This document shows positions 1 through 8,509 of a DNA stretch of 64,000 nt, one piece after another. The notes under the pieces were generated by a model. It ran no database searches. It was not told where the DNA came from and saw only the letters and a program-made list of their open reading frames with translations. This stretch comes from Streptomyces griseoviridis. Its GTDB lineage: Bacteria > Actinomycetota > Actinomycetes > Streptomycetales > Streptomycetaceae. Location of the stretch: the NCBI GenBank assembly GCA_014649155.1, contig BMSM01000026.1, forward strand, positions 29,465 to 93,464. Reading direction: 5' to 3'. Every line of letters starts with the position of its first letter. Position 1 is the first letter of the stretch. A program made the translations under genes and the position numbers.

Positions 1-42
1 GACGAGGCCGAGCCACGCACTCGCCTTGCGTACCGATCCCAT
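1..42 (-). CDS. SepF-like cell division protein, N-terminal fragment
   Basis: Only the first 14 codons lie in the window, reading MGSVRKASAWLGLV on the minus strand from an ATG at 42. A strong ribosome site (GAGAGGAGG) sits five bases upstream on that strand. The short amphipathic N-terminus is the hallmark of actinobacterial SepF paralogues, where it is the membrane-binding helix; SepF proteins bridge FtsZ to the membrane at septa. The identification rests on this peptide alone, so which paralogue it is cannot be settled here. The gene is divergent from the downstream protease gene, with about 590 bases between them. Confidence 0.7.
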   Translation of the reverse strand, partial: MGSVRKASAWLGLV

Positions 43-629
43 GGACGCCTCCTCTCAAGCGGTCTTCCGTTCTTTCCGCATCCCTATGGTCATCCATGAT
101 GCGGACGTCGCGCCAAGTGGATAGACGCCGCGCGGGGGGTTTGTGACGGTACTGGTGCACAGCAGATCCGTCGAGAGTCCATGTGTCCCAAGGGCCGTTT
201 CCCAAACGGCTGCTGACCGGGAATGAAATATGACTCTTCCTGGCGGACGGGTGAGGAGCCGGGCGTACGGGTGAATCCGGCGGCCGGCGCGGTGCCGTGC
301 GCGGCGTACGGACCGGGAGGGCGTATGGCGGGCCGAGGTCCCGGTGCTGACGCGGAATCAGGGGCGGCCGTGCGGGCCGTGCGCGGGATTCGCGGACGCG
401 ACCGGTGGGGGCGGGACGGTCGTGGCGTCGCGGGAAACGCCGGTCGTATGAGTGGTGACGGCCGAAAGGCACCCTTGCGCCGACCGTTCGTTCGGCCGAA
501 TACTCCCACTCAGCGCTTGTCAGGGGCACGATCGTTTCCGGAATCCGGACACCCGGGCCCCCGGCTGCGCCTCACGGGTCCGGCAACCCCACGACCGGGC
601 CCCCGACTTCCCCCGTGGAGGAACGAAAA
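43..629. other. Intergenic region between sepF-like gene and protease gene
   Basis: I see no coding gene here. It holds the leader of the sepF-like gene, a perfect 7-bp inverted repeat (GCCGTTT/AAACGGC, 3-base loop) at 194-210, and a palindrome TTCGGCCGAA at 491-500. A TTGTCA hexamer at 517-522 would make a good -35 box for the protease, but the base run 17 bases further on (GGAATC) is a poor -10, so the promoter is unproven. Confidence 0.5.
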
Positions 630-1535
630 GTGAGGATCAAGCGCACCACCCCCCGCAGCGGTGTCACGAGACGTACCCGGCTGATCGCCGTCTCCACCGG
701 TCTCGTCGCCGCCGCCGCGATCGCGGTCCCCAGTGCGACCGCCGCCGACACCCCCACCACCTTCAGCTCCGCCGAGCTCAAGAGCGCGAGCGCCTCGGTG
801 CTGAAGGCCGACGTCCCGGGCACCGCCTGGGCCGTCGACAGCAAGTCCGGCAAGGTCCTGGTCACCATCGACGAGACGGTGTCCCAGGCCGAGATCGCCA
901 AGATCAAGCAGCAGGCCGGTGACAAGGCCGGCGCGCTCACGATCAAGCGCACCAACGGCACGTTCAACAAGCTGATCCAGGGCGGTGACGCCATCTACGC
1001 GAGCAGCTGGCGCTGCTCCCTCGGCTTCAACGTGCAGGACAGCAGCGGTACCCAGTACTTCCTGACCGCCGGGCACTGCACCGACGGCGCGGGCACCTGG
1101 TACTCCAACTCCGCGCGCACCACCGCCATCGGCACCACCACCGGCTCCAGCTTCCCGACCAACGACTACGGGATTGTGCGGTACACCGGGTCCGTGGCCC
1201 GGCCCGGCACCGCGAACGGCGTGGACATCACCAGCGCCGGCACCCCGAGCGTGGGCGCCACCGTCATCCGTGACGGTTCCACCACCGGCACCCACAGCGG
1301 CCGGGTCACCGCACTGAACGCCACCGTGAACTACGGCAGCGGCGACATCGTCTACGGCCTCATCCAGACCACGGTCTGCGCCGAGCCCGGCGACTCCGGC
1401 GGCTCGCTCTACGGCAGCAACGGCACCGCCTACGGTCTGACCTCCGGCGGCAGCGGTAACTGCACGTCCGGCGGCACGACCTTCTTCCAGCCGGTCACCG
1501 AGGCCCTCAGCGCCTACGGCGTCAGCGTCTACTGA
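630..1535 (+). CDS. Streptogrisin B-type secreted serine protease (S1 family) preproprotein
   Basis: A 301-aa secreted chymotrypsin-like protease. The GTG at 630 follows GGAGGAACGA and is preferred to the GTG at 615, which lies inside that ribosome site. A signal peptide (about residues 1-38, RRTRLIAVSTGL core, ATAA end) is followed by an alpha-lytic-type propeptide. The mature enzyme should start at Ile116 (IQGGDAIY), matching the known SGPB junction. The triad is visible: His149 in TAGHC, Asp179 in NDYG, Ser256 in GDSGGS; the two disulfide cysteine pairs are kept. The C-terminus TEALSAYGVSVY is almost that of SGPB. Length is normal. A strong terminator follows. Streptogrisins are released as zymogens and self-process during development. 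Confidence 0.93.
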   Translation: MRIKRTTPRSGVTRRTRLIAVSTGLVAAAAIAVPSATAADTPTTFSSAELKSASASVLKADVPGTAWAVDSKSGKVLVTIDETVSQAEIAKIKQQAGDKAGALTIKRTNGTFNKLIQGGDAIYASSWRCSLGFNVQDSSGTQYFLTAGHCTDGAGTWYSNSARTTAIGTTTGSSFPTNDYGIVRYTGSVARPGTANGVDITSAGTPSVGATVIRDGSTTGTHSGRVTALNATVNYGSGDIVYGLIQTTVCAEPGDSGGSLYGSNGTAYGLTSGGSGNCTSGGTTFFQPVTEALSAYGVSVY

Positions 1536-1597
1536 CCGGTCCGCTCCATCCGCACCCCCCACACGCATCGCTGACGAGGCCGCAGCCAGCGGCACGA

Positions 1598-1633
1598 CGA
1601 GCCCCCGCCCGGCACCCGCCGGGCGGGGGCTCG
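1598..1633 (+). terminator. Rho-independent-type terminator of the protease gene
   Basis: A perfect 15-bp stem (1598-1612 with 1619-1633) around a 6-base loop, 62 bases after the stop codon, followed by CTTCTGT. Lack of a long U-run is usual for Streptomyces terminators. Confidence 0.85.
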
Positions 1634-2006
1634 CTTCTGTGCGGAGTGAGGAGGTCTCCCGCGTCCGTACGGAACGAGGGGCGGGGCGGGCGGACGGGAG
1701 CGGACACCGGGCGGGCCGTCCACCGCGCGTAGACGCACGGATCGGCGCCGGAGCGCAAGAGCGGGAATCCGGACAGGACTAGACCTCGCTCCGGGGTGAG
1801 GGACGCGGCACGCGGTGGGGCCGCTCCGTGTACCTGCCCGGCCGGGACGTGAGCGATCGCGAACGGTGGAGGCCGTGTGCGCACGTCTTGAGGTCGACCT
1901 TGTGTGCGCGCTGGGCCGTTCGGAAGAGCGGACGCCCGTCAACCGGCCTTCCGGCCCCCGCGGACCCCATGACCGCACGGGCCGTCCCCCCGTAGGAGGA
2001 CATGGG
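1634..2006. other. Intergenic region before the protease remnant
   Basis: No gene is seen. It contains a palindrome AGGTCGACCT near 1891 and, at its end, the retained ribosome site GTAGGAGGAC of the broken protease gene. The ATG at 2002 opens only a two-codon frame (ATG GGT TGA), so the old start was the TTG at 2007. Confidence 0.5.
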
Positions 2007-2666
2007 TTGAAGCGCCGACGCATATCCCGGCGACGGACGGCTCTGGCGGGCGCGGGCGTCGGCGCGCTGGTCGCCACGGCCCTCACCTTCCGGAGTGCGA
2101 ACGCCGGCGAGAGTCCGGCGTCCCCGGCTCCCAAGTCCCTGTCGGCCCCCGCGGCCGGACGGCTCGCCACCGCCCTGCTCGGCGAACTCGGCACCGGCGC
2201 GGCCGGCACCCACTACGACGCGCGGAACAAGAACCTGGTGGTCAACGTCCTCGACGAGACCGCCGCGCGGAGCGTCGAGAAGGCCGGCGCCACGGCGGGA
2301 ATCGTCGAGAACCCGCTCGCCGACCTGAAGCGCGCCCGCGCCGCCCTCCGGCGGGACGCGGCCCTCCCGGGCACCTCCTGGGTGACCGGCCCGACCGCCG
2401 ACAAGGTCGTCGTCACCGCCGACCGCACTCCGGCACGGTCACCGGCCTCGACGCCACCGTGAACTGAGGCAACGGCGTCATCGTCGACGGCCTCATCCGG
2501 ACCGATGTCCGCGCCGGGCCCGGCGACAGCGGAGGCTCCCTCTTCGCCGGCGGCAGCGCGGTCGGTCTCACCTCCGGCGGCAGCGGTGACCGCGCCTCGG
2601 GCGGGGAGACCTTCTTCCAGCCGGTGACGGAGGCGCTGTCGGCCCACCGGGACGGAGATCGGCTGA
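2007..2666 (+). pseudogene. Remnant of a streptogrisin A-type protease (internal deletion plus frameshift)
   Basis: From TTG 2007 the frame gives a twin-arginine-rich signal peptide and most of an alpha-lytic propeptide (to VVVTADR near 2425). It then jumps straight to the last third of a mature streptogrisin, in another frame: HSGTVTGLDATVN from 2426, an in-frame TGA at 2465-2467 where the family has Tyr, GDSGG at 2522-2536, and FFQPVTEAL. About 140 residues, including the catalytic His and Asp, are missing, and two conserved cysteines have become Arg. SLFAGGSAVGLTSGGSG resembles streptogrisin A more than B, so this looks like the dead partner of the intact gene upstream. No functional product is expected. 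Confidence 0.88.
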
Positions 2667-2681
2667 CCCGCAGGCCCCGGT

Positions 2682-2715
2682 GGAGTCCCGCCGCGCGCGC
2701 GAGGGGCGGGACTCC
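2682..2715. terminator. Hairpin terminator between remnant and DUF3533 gene
   Basis: An 11-bp perfect stem (2682-2692 with 2705-2715) with a 12-base loop lies 18 bases beyond the 3' end of the minus-strand membrane protein gene. It could stop transcription from both sides. Confidence 0.65.
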
Positions 2716-2733
2716 CGCGCGGGTACGGGGTGG

Positions 2734-3792
2734 TCAGCCCGCCCGCGCCGGCAGTTCCGCCTCCTGCCGCCGTTGGCGCCGCGCCGACGCCAGCAGCGTG
2801 ATCACCGTCCCGGCCACCGCCCACGCCCACAGCACCAGCAGCGGAACGGTCAGGGCGTTGCTCTTGAAGTACGCCACCGAACGGGCCGCCCAGGTCCCCG
2901 CGCCCGGCGGCAGCGCCGGGCCGATCGCCTTCCAGAACGGCGGCAGCATCGGCAGCGGGAAGGCGCCGCCCGCGCTCGGGTTGCCCGCGATCACCACCAG
3001 CAGGATCGCGAGCCCGATGCCGACCACCCCGAAGAGCCCCTGGAGGGCGAGGGTGGCGGCGCCCACGGCGAAGGTGATCAGCGCACCCAGTCCCCACAGG
3101 TCGACCACGCTGCCGGGCAGCGCGCCCAGCACCGGCCCGACGATCACCGCGCCGCCGAGCCCGCCGACGATCGCGACCAGCGCCATCACGATCAGCCGGA
3201 TCGCCGCGCGGCGCGGGTCGGCGGGGCGGGCGCCGGCGCTGATCGCGAGGATCGAGGCGCACAGGTAGCCGCCGACGCACCAGCCGACGACCAGGTAGAA
3301 GGAGGACAGTCCGTCGAAGTCACGGGCGGAGGCCGGTGCCACGTCGACGGTCCGTACCGTCCGCCGCTCGGCCCCCTCGAGCCCGGTGACGAGACCCTCC
3401 AGGGTGGTGGCGAGGGCCGTGCCGCCGCCGGAGGCGACCAGCAGGGTGTCCCGGCCGCCGCGCGCGTCCACGATCAGGGCGCCGTCGATCTCCCGGTCCA
3501 GGATCTGGCGCCGGGCGCCCGCCTCGTCGGCCACCGCGCGCGGGTCCAGCGGTCCGCCCGGCAGCCGCTCCAGCCGGGCCACCGTCTGCCCGGCCGCCGC
3601 GTCGGGCGCGACCACCCCGAAGGGCACGTCCCTCGGCTCCGGGTGGTGCAGCGCCCCGACGTAGGAGGCGATGAAGAGCAGCTGGAGCGCGATCACGCCG
3701 AGCACGAGCAGGGTGGCCCGCAGGCTGACGGCGTCCCTCACCTCGTCGCGGAACGAGCCGTTCCGGGTGCTGCTCCCTGAGGTGTGTGACAT
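2734..3792 (-). CDS. DUF3533/ABC-2-type membrane protein (YhgE/Pip-like)
   Basis: A 352-aa membrane protein. One N-terminal membrane segment (about residues 23-45, LLVLGVIALQLLFIASYVGAL) is followed by an extracytoplasmic domain of about 140 residues and then five hydrophobic segments in the C-terminal half, ending in an Arg-rich tail. This is the layout of DUF3533/YhgE-Pip proteins, which resemble ABC-2 permeases but usually lack a cognate ATPase; none is adjacent here. The ATG at 3792 is chosen because it precedes the first membrane segment by a short polar tail and has GGTGGGG upstream; in-frame upstream ATGs would overlap the divergent promoter. The substrate is unknown. Divergent from dnaE2. 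Confidence 0.75.
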   Translation of the reverse strand: MSHTSGSSTRNGSFRDEVRDAVSLRATLLVLGVIALQLLFIASYVGALHHPEPRDVPFGVVAPDAAAGQTVARLERLPGGPLDPRAVADEAGARRQILDREIDGALIVDARGGRDTLLVASGGGTALATTLEGLVTGLEGAERRTVRTVDVAPASARDFDGLSSFYLVVGWCVGGYLCASILAISAGARPADPRRAAIRLIVMALVAIVGGLGGAVIVGPVLGALPGSVVDLWGLGALITFAVGAATLALQGLFGVVGIGLAILLVVIAGNPSAGGAFPLPMLPPFWKAIGPALPPGAGTWAARSVAYFKSNALTVPLLVLWAWAVAGTVITLLASARRQRRQEAELPARAG

Positions 3793-3849
3793 GTCCCCAC
3801 CGTCCCGGCCGGAGGGCGTTCCCGCAGGTGGGAGGGGTCCGAACGGATG

Positions 3850-3865
3850 TCGTACACACATTCGA
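3850..3865 (+). promoter_or_regulatory. Candidate LexA (SOS) box upstream of dnaE2-imuB
   Basis: The 16-mer TCGTACACACATTCGA matches the actinobacterial LexA operator TCGAAC-N4-GTTCGA at 10 of its 12 defined positions. It lies 80 bases before the dnaE2 start and ahead of a possible -10 (TATGGT, 3875-3880). SOS control of dnaE2 is established in mycobacteria and Caulobacter; here it is inferred from the site. Confidence 0.65.
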
Positions 3866-3944
3866 AGATGGAGGTATGGTGGGGTGAGATGGTTGGAACA
3901 GGCGTTCGATAGGGCGTCGCGGGTCACGAAGGCGGGAGGTGCGC

Positions 3945-6900
3945 GTGCCGGATTTCACGCATCTGCGCGCCGTCTCCGGGTTCTCCCTGCGGTACGGCGC
4001 CTCCCACCCGGAGCGGCTGGCCGAGCGCGCCGCCGAGCGGGGCATGGACGCCCTCGCCCTCACCGACCGCGACAGCCTCGCGGGCGCCGTCCGCTTCGCC
4101 AAGGCGTGCGCGAAGGCCGGCATCCGTCCGCTGTTCGGCGCGGACCTGGCGGTGGCGCCGCCCGTCGGCGGGCCGGACCGCGACGCCACCTCCGTGCGCC
4201 GTGACCGGCGCCGCGTCCCCGTGCGCGGCGGCGCCTTCGTCGACGAGTCGGCCCCCCGCGTCACCTTCCTCGCCCGGGACGGCGCCCGTGGCTGGGCCGG
4301 TCTGTGCGCGCTGGTCTCCGCCGCCCACCGGAACCCCGAGACCCCCCTGCTGACCTGGCCCGACAACCACGCCGACGGCCTCACCGTGCTGCTCGGCCCC
4401 GATTCCGACGTCGGCCGCGCCCTCACCGCGGGCCGCCCCGACCGCGCGGCGCGGCTGCTCGCGCCCTGGCGTGAGGTGTACGGCGACGCCCTGCGCCTTG
4501 AGGCCGTCTGGCACGGCCGTACCGGCACCGGACCCGGCTCCCTGCGGCTGGCCGCGCGTACCGTCGGCTTCGCCGCCGAGCAGCGCGTACGGCCCGTGCT
4601 GACCAACGCCGTGCGGTACGCCGACCCCGGCCAGGGCCCGGTCGCCGACGTGCTGGACGCCGCCCGCCGCCTGGTCCCGGTCGACCCCGCCGGGGAACTG
4701 GACTCCGGCGAGGCCTGGCTCAAGGACGCCGCCGCCATGGCCGGCGCCGCCGAGCGGATCGTCGAGGCCGCGGGCTTCCGGCGGGACACCGCGCACCGCC
4801 TGCTGGAGCAGACCCGGGCGACCGCCGCGGAGTGCCTGGTCGACCCCGAGGACGACCTCGGCATGGGCACCGTCCACTTCCCCGAACCGCACCTCGTCGG
4901 CGCCGGCCGCCGCACCGCCCAGCGGGCCCTCGCCTCGCGGGCGGCGGCGGGGATGGTGCGACGCGGCTACGACCGCAGGCGCGCGTACTGGGAGCGGATG
5001 CACCAGGAACTGGACATCATCGCCCACCACGGCTTCGCCTCGTACTTCCTGACGGTCGCGCAGGTCGTGGACGACGTAAGGGACATGGGCATCCGGGTCA
5101 CGGCGCGCGGCTCCGGCGCCGGCTCCCTCGTCAACCACCTCCTCGGCATCGCGCACGCCGACCCCGTCGAGCACGGGCTGCTGATGGAGCGCTTCCTGTC
5201 CAAGGAGCGGGTCGTGCTGCCCGACATCGACATCGACGTGGAGTCCGCGCGGCGCCTGGAGGTCTACCGGGCGATCATCGGCCGGTTCGGCACCGAGCGG
5301 GTCGCGACGGTCGCCATGCCGGAGACCTACCGGGTGCGGCACGCGATCCGGGACGTGGGCGCCGCGCTGTCCATGGACCCCGCCGAGATCGACCGGGTCG
5401 CCAAGTCCTTCCCGCACATCCGCGCCCGCGACGCCCGCGCGGCCCTCGCCGAACTCCCCGAGCTGAAGGAACTGGCGGGCCGCGCGCAGGAGTACGGCCG
5501 GCTCTGGGAACTGGTCGAGGGCCTGGACGCCCTCCCGCGCGGCATCGCCATGCACCCCTGCGGCGTGCTGCTCTCCGACGCCTCCCTGCTCTCCCGTACG
5601 CCGGTCATGCCGACCAGCGGCGAGGGGTTCCCGATGGCCCAGTTCGACAAGGACGACGTGGAGGACCTCGGGCTGCTCAAGCTGGACGTGCTGGGCGTGC
5701 GGATGCAGTCGGCGATGGCGCACGCGGTCGCCGAGGTGGAGCGGGCCTCGGGCACCCGGGTCGACCTGGACGCCGTACCGGACGGCGATCCGGCGACGTA
5801 CGCGCTGATCCGGTCCACCGAGACGCTGGGCTGCTTCCAGATCGAGTCGCCGGGCCAGCGGGACCTGGTGGGGCGCCTCCAGCCGTCGGTCTTCCACGAC
5901 CTGGTGGTCGACATCTCCCTCTTCCGGCCCGGACCGGTCGCCGCCGACATGGTGCGGCCGTTCATCGAGGCCCGGCACGGGCGGGCGCCGGTGCGCTACC
6001 CGCACCCGGACCTGGCGGAAACGCTGGAGAGCACGTACGGGGTCGTCGTCTTCCACGAGCAGGTCATCGACATCATCGCGGTCCTGACCGGCTGTGGACG
6101 CGGCGAGGCCGACCGGGTGCGGCGCGGGCTGTCCGACCCCGAGTCGCAGGGGCGGATCAGGGCGTGGTTCGCGCAGCACGCGGCGGCCAACGGGTACGAC
6201 GCGGAGACCATCGGGCGGACCTGGGAGATCGTCGAGGCGTTCGGGTCCTACGGCTTCTGCAAGGCGCACGCCGTCGCCTTCGCGGTGCCCACGTACCAGT
6301 CGGCCTGGCTGAAGGCCCACCACCCGGCCGCCTTCTACGCCGGACTGCTCACCCACGACCCCGGCATGTACCCCAAGCGGCTGCTGCTGGCGGACGCGCG
6401 GCGGCGCGGGGTGCCGATCCTGCCGCTGGACGTGAACACGTCGGGGGCCGCCCATCGGATCGAACTGGTGTCTGAATCACAGGGGCGGCGGGTCTGGGGG
6501 CTCCGGCTGGCGCTGCTGGACGTGCACGGCATCACCGAGGCCGAGGCGGAGCGGATCGCCGCCGGACAGCCGTACGCCTCCCTGCTCGACTTCTGGGACC
6601 GCGCCCGCCCCAGCCGCCCGCTCGCCTCACGTCTCGCCCAGGTCGGCGCGCTGGACGCGTTCGGCGCCAACCGCCGCGACCTCCAGCTGCACCTGACCGA
6701 GCTGCACCGGGGCGCCCGGGGCGGGCGCGGCGAGCAGCTCCCGCTGTCCGGCGGCCGGAGGACGGCGCCGGCCGGGCTGCCCGACCTCACCCCGGCGGAG
6801 AAGCTCAGCGCCGAGCTGGGCGTGCTGTCGATGGACACCTCGCGCCATCTGATGGACGACCACCGGGAGTTCCTGCGCGAGCTGGGCGTGGTCTCGGCCA

Positions 6901-7463
6901 AGCGGCTGCGCGAGGCCCGCAACGGGGAGACGGTGCTGGTCGCGGGCGCCAAGGCGGCCACCCAGACACCGCCGGTCCGCTCCGGCCGCCGGGTCATCTT
7001 CTCCACCCTGGACGACGGCACCGGCCTGGTCGACCTCGCCTTCTTCGACGACTCCCACGACGCCTGCGCGCACACCGTCTTCCACTCCTGGCTGCTGCTG
7101 GTGCGCGGGGTGGTGCAGCGGCGCGGGCCGCGCAGCTACAGCGTGGTGGGCGCCGCCGCCTGGAACCTCGCCGAACTGCTGGAGGTGCGGCGGGAGGAAG
7201 GGCTGGAGGGGGTCGCGGCCCGGCTGGCCGACGGGACCCGGGGCGGCGCCCCCGGGGACGGACCCGCCCGCCGGCGCCTGGCCGGCTCGGACGGACAGCC
7301 CGCGCCGGCCGGTTCCGCCGCCCAGGACGCGATGGAACGGCGGCGGAGCATCCGCATGCCCACGGGGTACGAGATGCACCCCTGGGCCGATCTGCGCCCC
7401 GCGGGCGAAGGGCCCGCGGCGGGAAGGAAGTTGTGGCACCAGAGTCCGGGGAGTGCGGGATGA
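3945..7463 (+). CDS. dnaE2: Error-prone DNA polymerase III alpha subunit (DnaE2/ImuC type)
   Basis: A 1172-aa C-family polymerase for translesion synthesis. GTG 3945 is chosen over GTG 3939 because the ribosome site GGGAGG overlaps the earlier codon. The N-terminal PHP domain opens FTHLRAVSGFS: the metal-binding His-x-His of replicative DnaE is lost, as expected in DnaE2. The polymerase aspartates are present at PDIDID (Asp427, Asp429) and LKLDVLG (Asp581). A helix-hairpin-helix region and a C-terminal OB fold (around VIFSTLDDGTGLVDLAFF) follow. The stop overlaps the start of the imuB-like gene (ATGA), so the two should be co-translated. A LexA-like box upstream suggests damage induction. No imuA homologue is in the window. 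Confidence 0.93.
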   Translation: MPDFTHLRAVSGFSLRYGASHPERLAERAAERGMDALALTDRDSLAGAVRFAKACAKAGIRPLFGADLAVAPPVGGPDRDATSVRRDRRRVPVRGGAFVDESAPRVTFLARDGARGWAGLCALVSAAHRNPETPLLTWPDNHADGLTVLLGPDSDVGRALTAGRPDRAARLLAPWREVYGDALRLEAVWHGRTGTGPGSLRLAARTVGFAAEQRVRPVLTNAVRYADPGQGPVADVLDAARRLVPVDPAGELDSGEAWLKDAAAMAGAAERIVEAAGFRRDTAHRLLEQTRATAAECLVDPEDDLGMGTVHFPEPHLVGAGRRTAQRALASRAAAGMVRRGYDRRRAYWERMHQELDIIAHHGFASYFLTVAQVVDDVRDMGIRVTARGSGAGSLVNHLLGIAHADPVEHGLLMERFLSKERVVLPDIDIDVESARRLEVYRAIIGRFGTERVATVAMPETYRVRHAIRDVGAALSMDPAEIDRVAKSFPHIRARDARAALAELPELKELAGRAQEYGRLWELVEGLDALPRGIAMHPCGVLLSDASLLSRTPVMPTSGEGFPMAQFDKDDVEDLGLLKLDVLGVRMQSAMAHAVAEVERASGTRVDLDAVPDGDPATYALIRSTETLGCFQIESPGQRDLVGRLQPSVFHDLVVDISLFRPGPVAADMVRPFIEARHGRAPVRYPHPDLAETLESTYGVVVFHEQVIDIIAVLTGCGRGEADRVRRGLSDPESQGRIRAWFAQHAAANGYDAETIGRTWEIVEAFGSYGFCKAHAVAFAVPTYQSAWLKAHHPAAFYAGLLTHDPGMYPKRLLLADARRRGVPILPLDVNTSGAAHRIELVSESQGRRVWGLRLALLDVHGITEAEAERIAAGQPYASLLDFWDRARPSRPLASRLAQVGALDAFGANRRDLQLHLTELHRGARGGRGEQLPLSGGRRTAPAGLPDLTPAEKLSAELGVLSMDTSRHLMDDHREFLRELGVVSAKRLREARNGETVLVAGAKAATQTPPVRSGRRVIFSTLDDGTGLVDLAFFDDSHDACAHTVFHSWLLLVRGVVQRRGPRSYSVVGAAAWNLAELLEVRREEGLEGVAARLADGTRGGAPGDGPARRRLAGSDGQPAPAGSAAQDAMERRRSIRMPTGYEMHPWADLRPAGEGPAAGRKLWHQSPGSAG

Positions 7464-8428
7464 CCATTCTCTGCGTACGTTTCCAGCTGCCGCCGATGTA
7501 CGAGGCGGCCCTGCCGGGGCTGCTCGGCCTGCTGGAGGAGTTCACGCCGGTCGTCGAGGCTCTGCCGCCCGACGGGGCGCTGGCCGATCTGCGGGGCGCC
7601 GAGCGCTACTTCGGGCGTGACGCCGTGGGACTGGCCTCGGTGATCCGCGTCCGCGCCCTCGCGCTGCACGGGGTCGACTGCGCGATCGGTGCCGGGCCCG
7701 GCCCGCTGCTGGCCCGGATGGCGCTGCGGGAGGCCCGGCCGGGCGCGGTCCGCGCGGTCACGGCGGAGGAGGCGGCGGAGTTCCTCGCGGACCGGCCCGT
7801 CGTCGCGCTGCCCGGCGTCGGCGCCGCGACCGCCCGCACCCTGTGCGAGTACGGCCTCGACACCCTCGGCCGGGTCGCCGCCGCGCCGCTGTCCACCCTC
7901 CAGCGCCTGGTCGGCGCGAAGACCGGCCGCGACCTGCGCGAGAAGGCCGGCGGGATCGACCGGAGCCGGGTCGTCCCCAACGGCGTCTCCCGGTCCCTGG
8001 CCGCCGAACGCGCTTTCCCCCGCGACGAGATCGACCCCGCCCGGCACCGCCGCGCCCTGCTCTCGGCCACCGAGGAACTGGGCACCCGGCTGCGCGCCGT
8101 CGACAGGATCTGCCGCACCCTCACCCTCACCGTCCGCTACGCCGACCGCAGTGCTACGCCCCGCACCCGCACCCTGCGCGAGCCGACCGCCCACACGGCG
8201 GCGCTCACCGCGGCCGCGTACGAGATGTACGAGGCGCTCGGCCTCCAGCGCGCCCGGGTCCGCGCGATCGCCCTGCGCGCCGAGGGTCTCGCCCCCGCAG
8301 AACAGGCCGCCCACCAGCTCACCTTCGACCCGGTGGACGAGAAGGTCCGCCGTATAGAGGAGGCTGCGGACCGCGCCCGCGCGCGGTTCGGGCCCCGGGC
8401 GGTGATCCCGGGGGCGCTGGCGGCCTGA
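7460..8428 (+). CDS. imuB: ImuB-like, catalytically inactive Y-family polymerase homologue
   Basis: A 322-aa Y-family protein whose ATG overlaps the dnaE2 stop by four bases. Active Y-family enzymes begin with an ILHVDMD-type motif; here it is ILCVRFQ, with no aspartate. The second carboxylate motif (SxDEA) is replaced by ALADLRGAERYFG, as in ImuB proteins. A helix-hairpin-helix segment (VVALPGVGAATARTL, about residues 113-130) and the little-finger region are kept. Near the end QLTFDP may be a sliding-clamp peptide. ImuB acts as a non-catalytic hub linking DnaE2 to the clamp. It is shorter than mycobacterial ImuB (about 525 aa), lacking the C-terminal extension, so the exact partner contacts may differ. 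Confidence 0.85.
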   Translation: MTILCVRFQLPPMYEAALPGLLGLLEEFTPVVEALPPDGALADLRGAERYFGRDAVGLASVIRVRALALHGVDCAIGAGPGPLLARMALREARPGAVRAVTAEEAAEFLADRPVVALPGVGAATARTLCEYGLDTLGRVAAAPLSTLQRLVGAKTGRDLREKAGGIDRSRVVPNGVSRSLAAERAFPRDEIDPARHRRALLSATEELGTRLRAVDRICRTLTLTVRYADRSATPRTRTLREPTAHTAALTAAAYEMYEALGLQRARVRAIALRAEGLAPAEQAAHQLTFDPVDEKVRRIEEAADRARARFGPRAVIPGALAA

Positions 8429-8456
8429 CCGGGGCGGCCCCGGGGCCGCCGGCGGC

Positions 8457-8493
8457 GCGGGCCCGTCCGGCCTGAGCCGCCGGGCGGACCCGC
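8457..8493. terminator. Bidirectional terminator between imuB and the LPMO gene
   Basis: A 15-bp stem with one mismatch and one G-U pair (8457-8471 with 8479-8493), 7-base loop, between two convergent genes. Confidence 0.6.
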
Positions 8494-8509
8494 GCCGCGG
8501 ACGGTGGGC

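Noticed and set aside
3852..3880. A complete -35/-10 promoter for dnaE2
   Set aside because: TATGGT is a fair -10 but nothing near TTGACA lies 16-18 bases before it, so only the LexA-like box is reported.
3924..6455. An 843-codon open frame opposite dnaE2
   Set aside because: It mirrors the third-position GC of dnaE2, has no domain and no ribosome site; a shadow frame.
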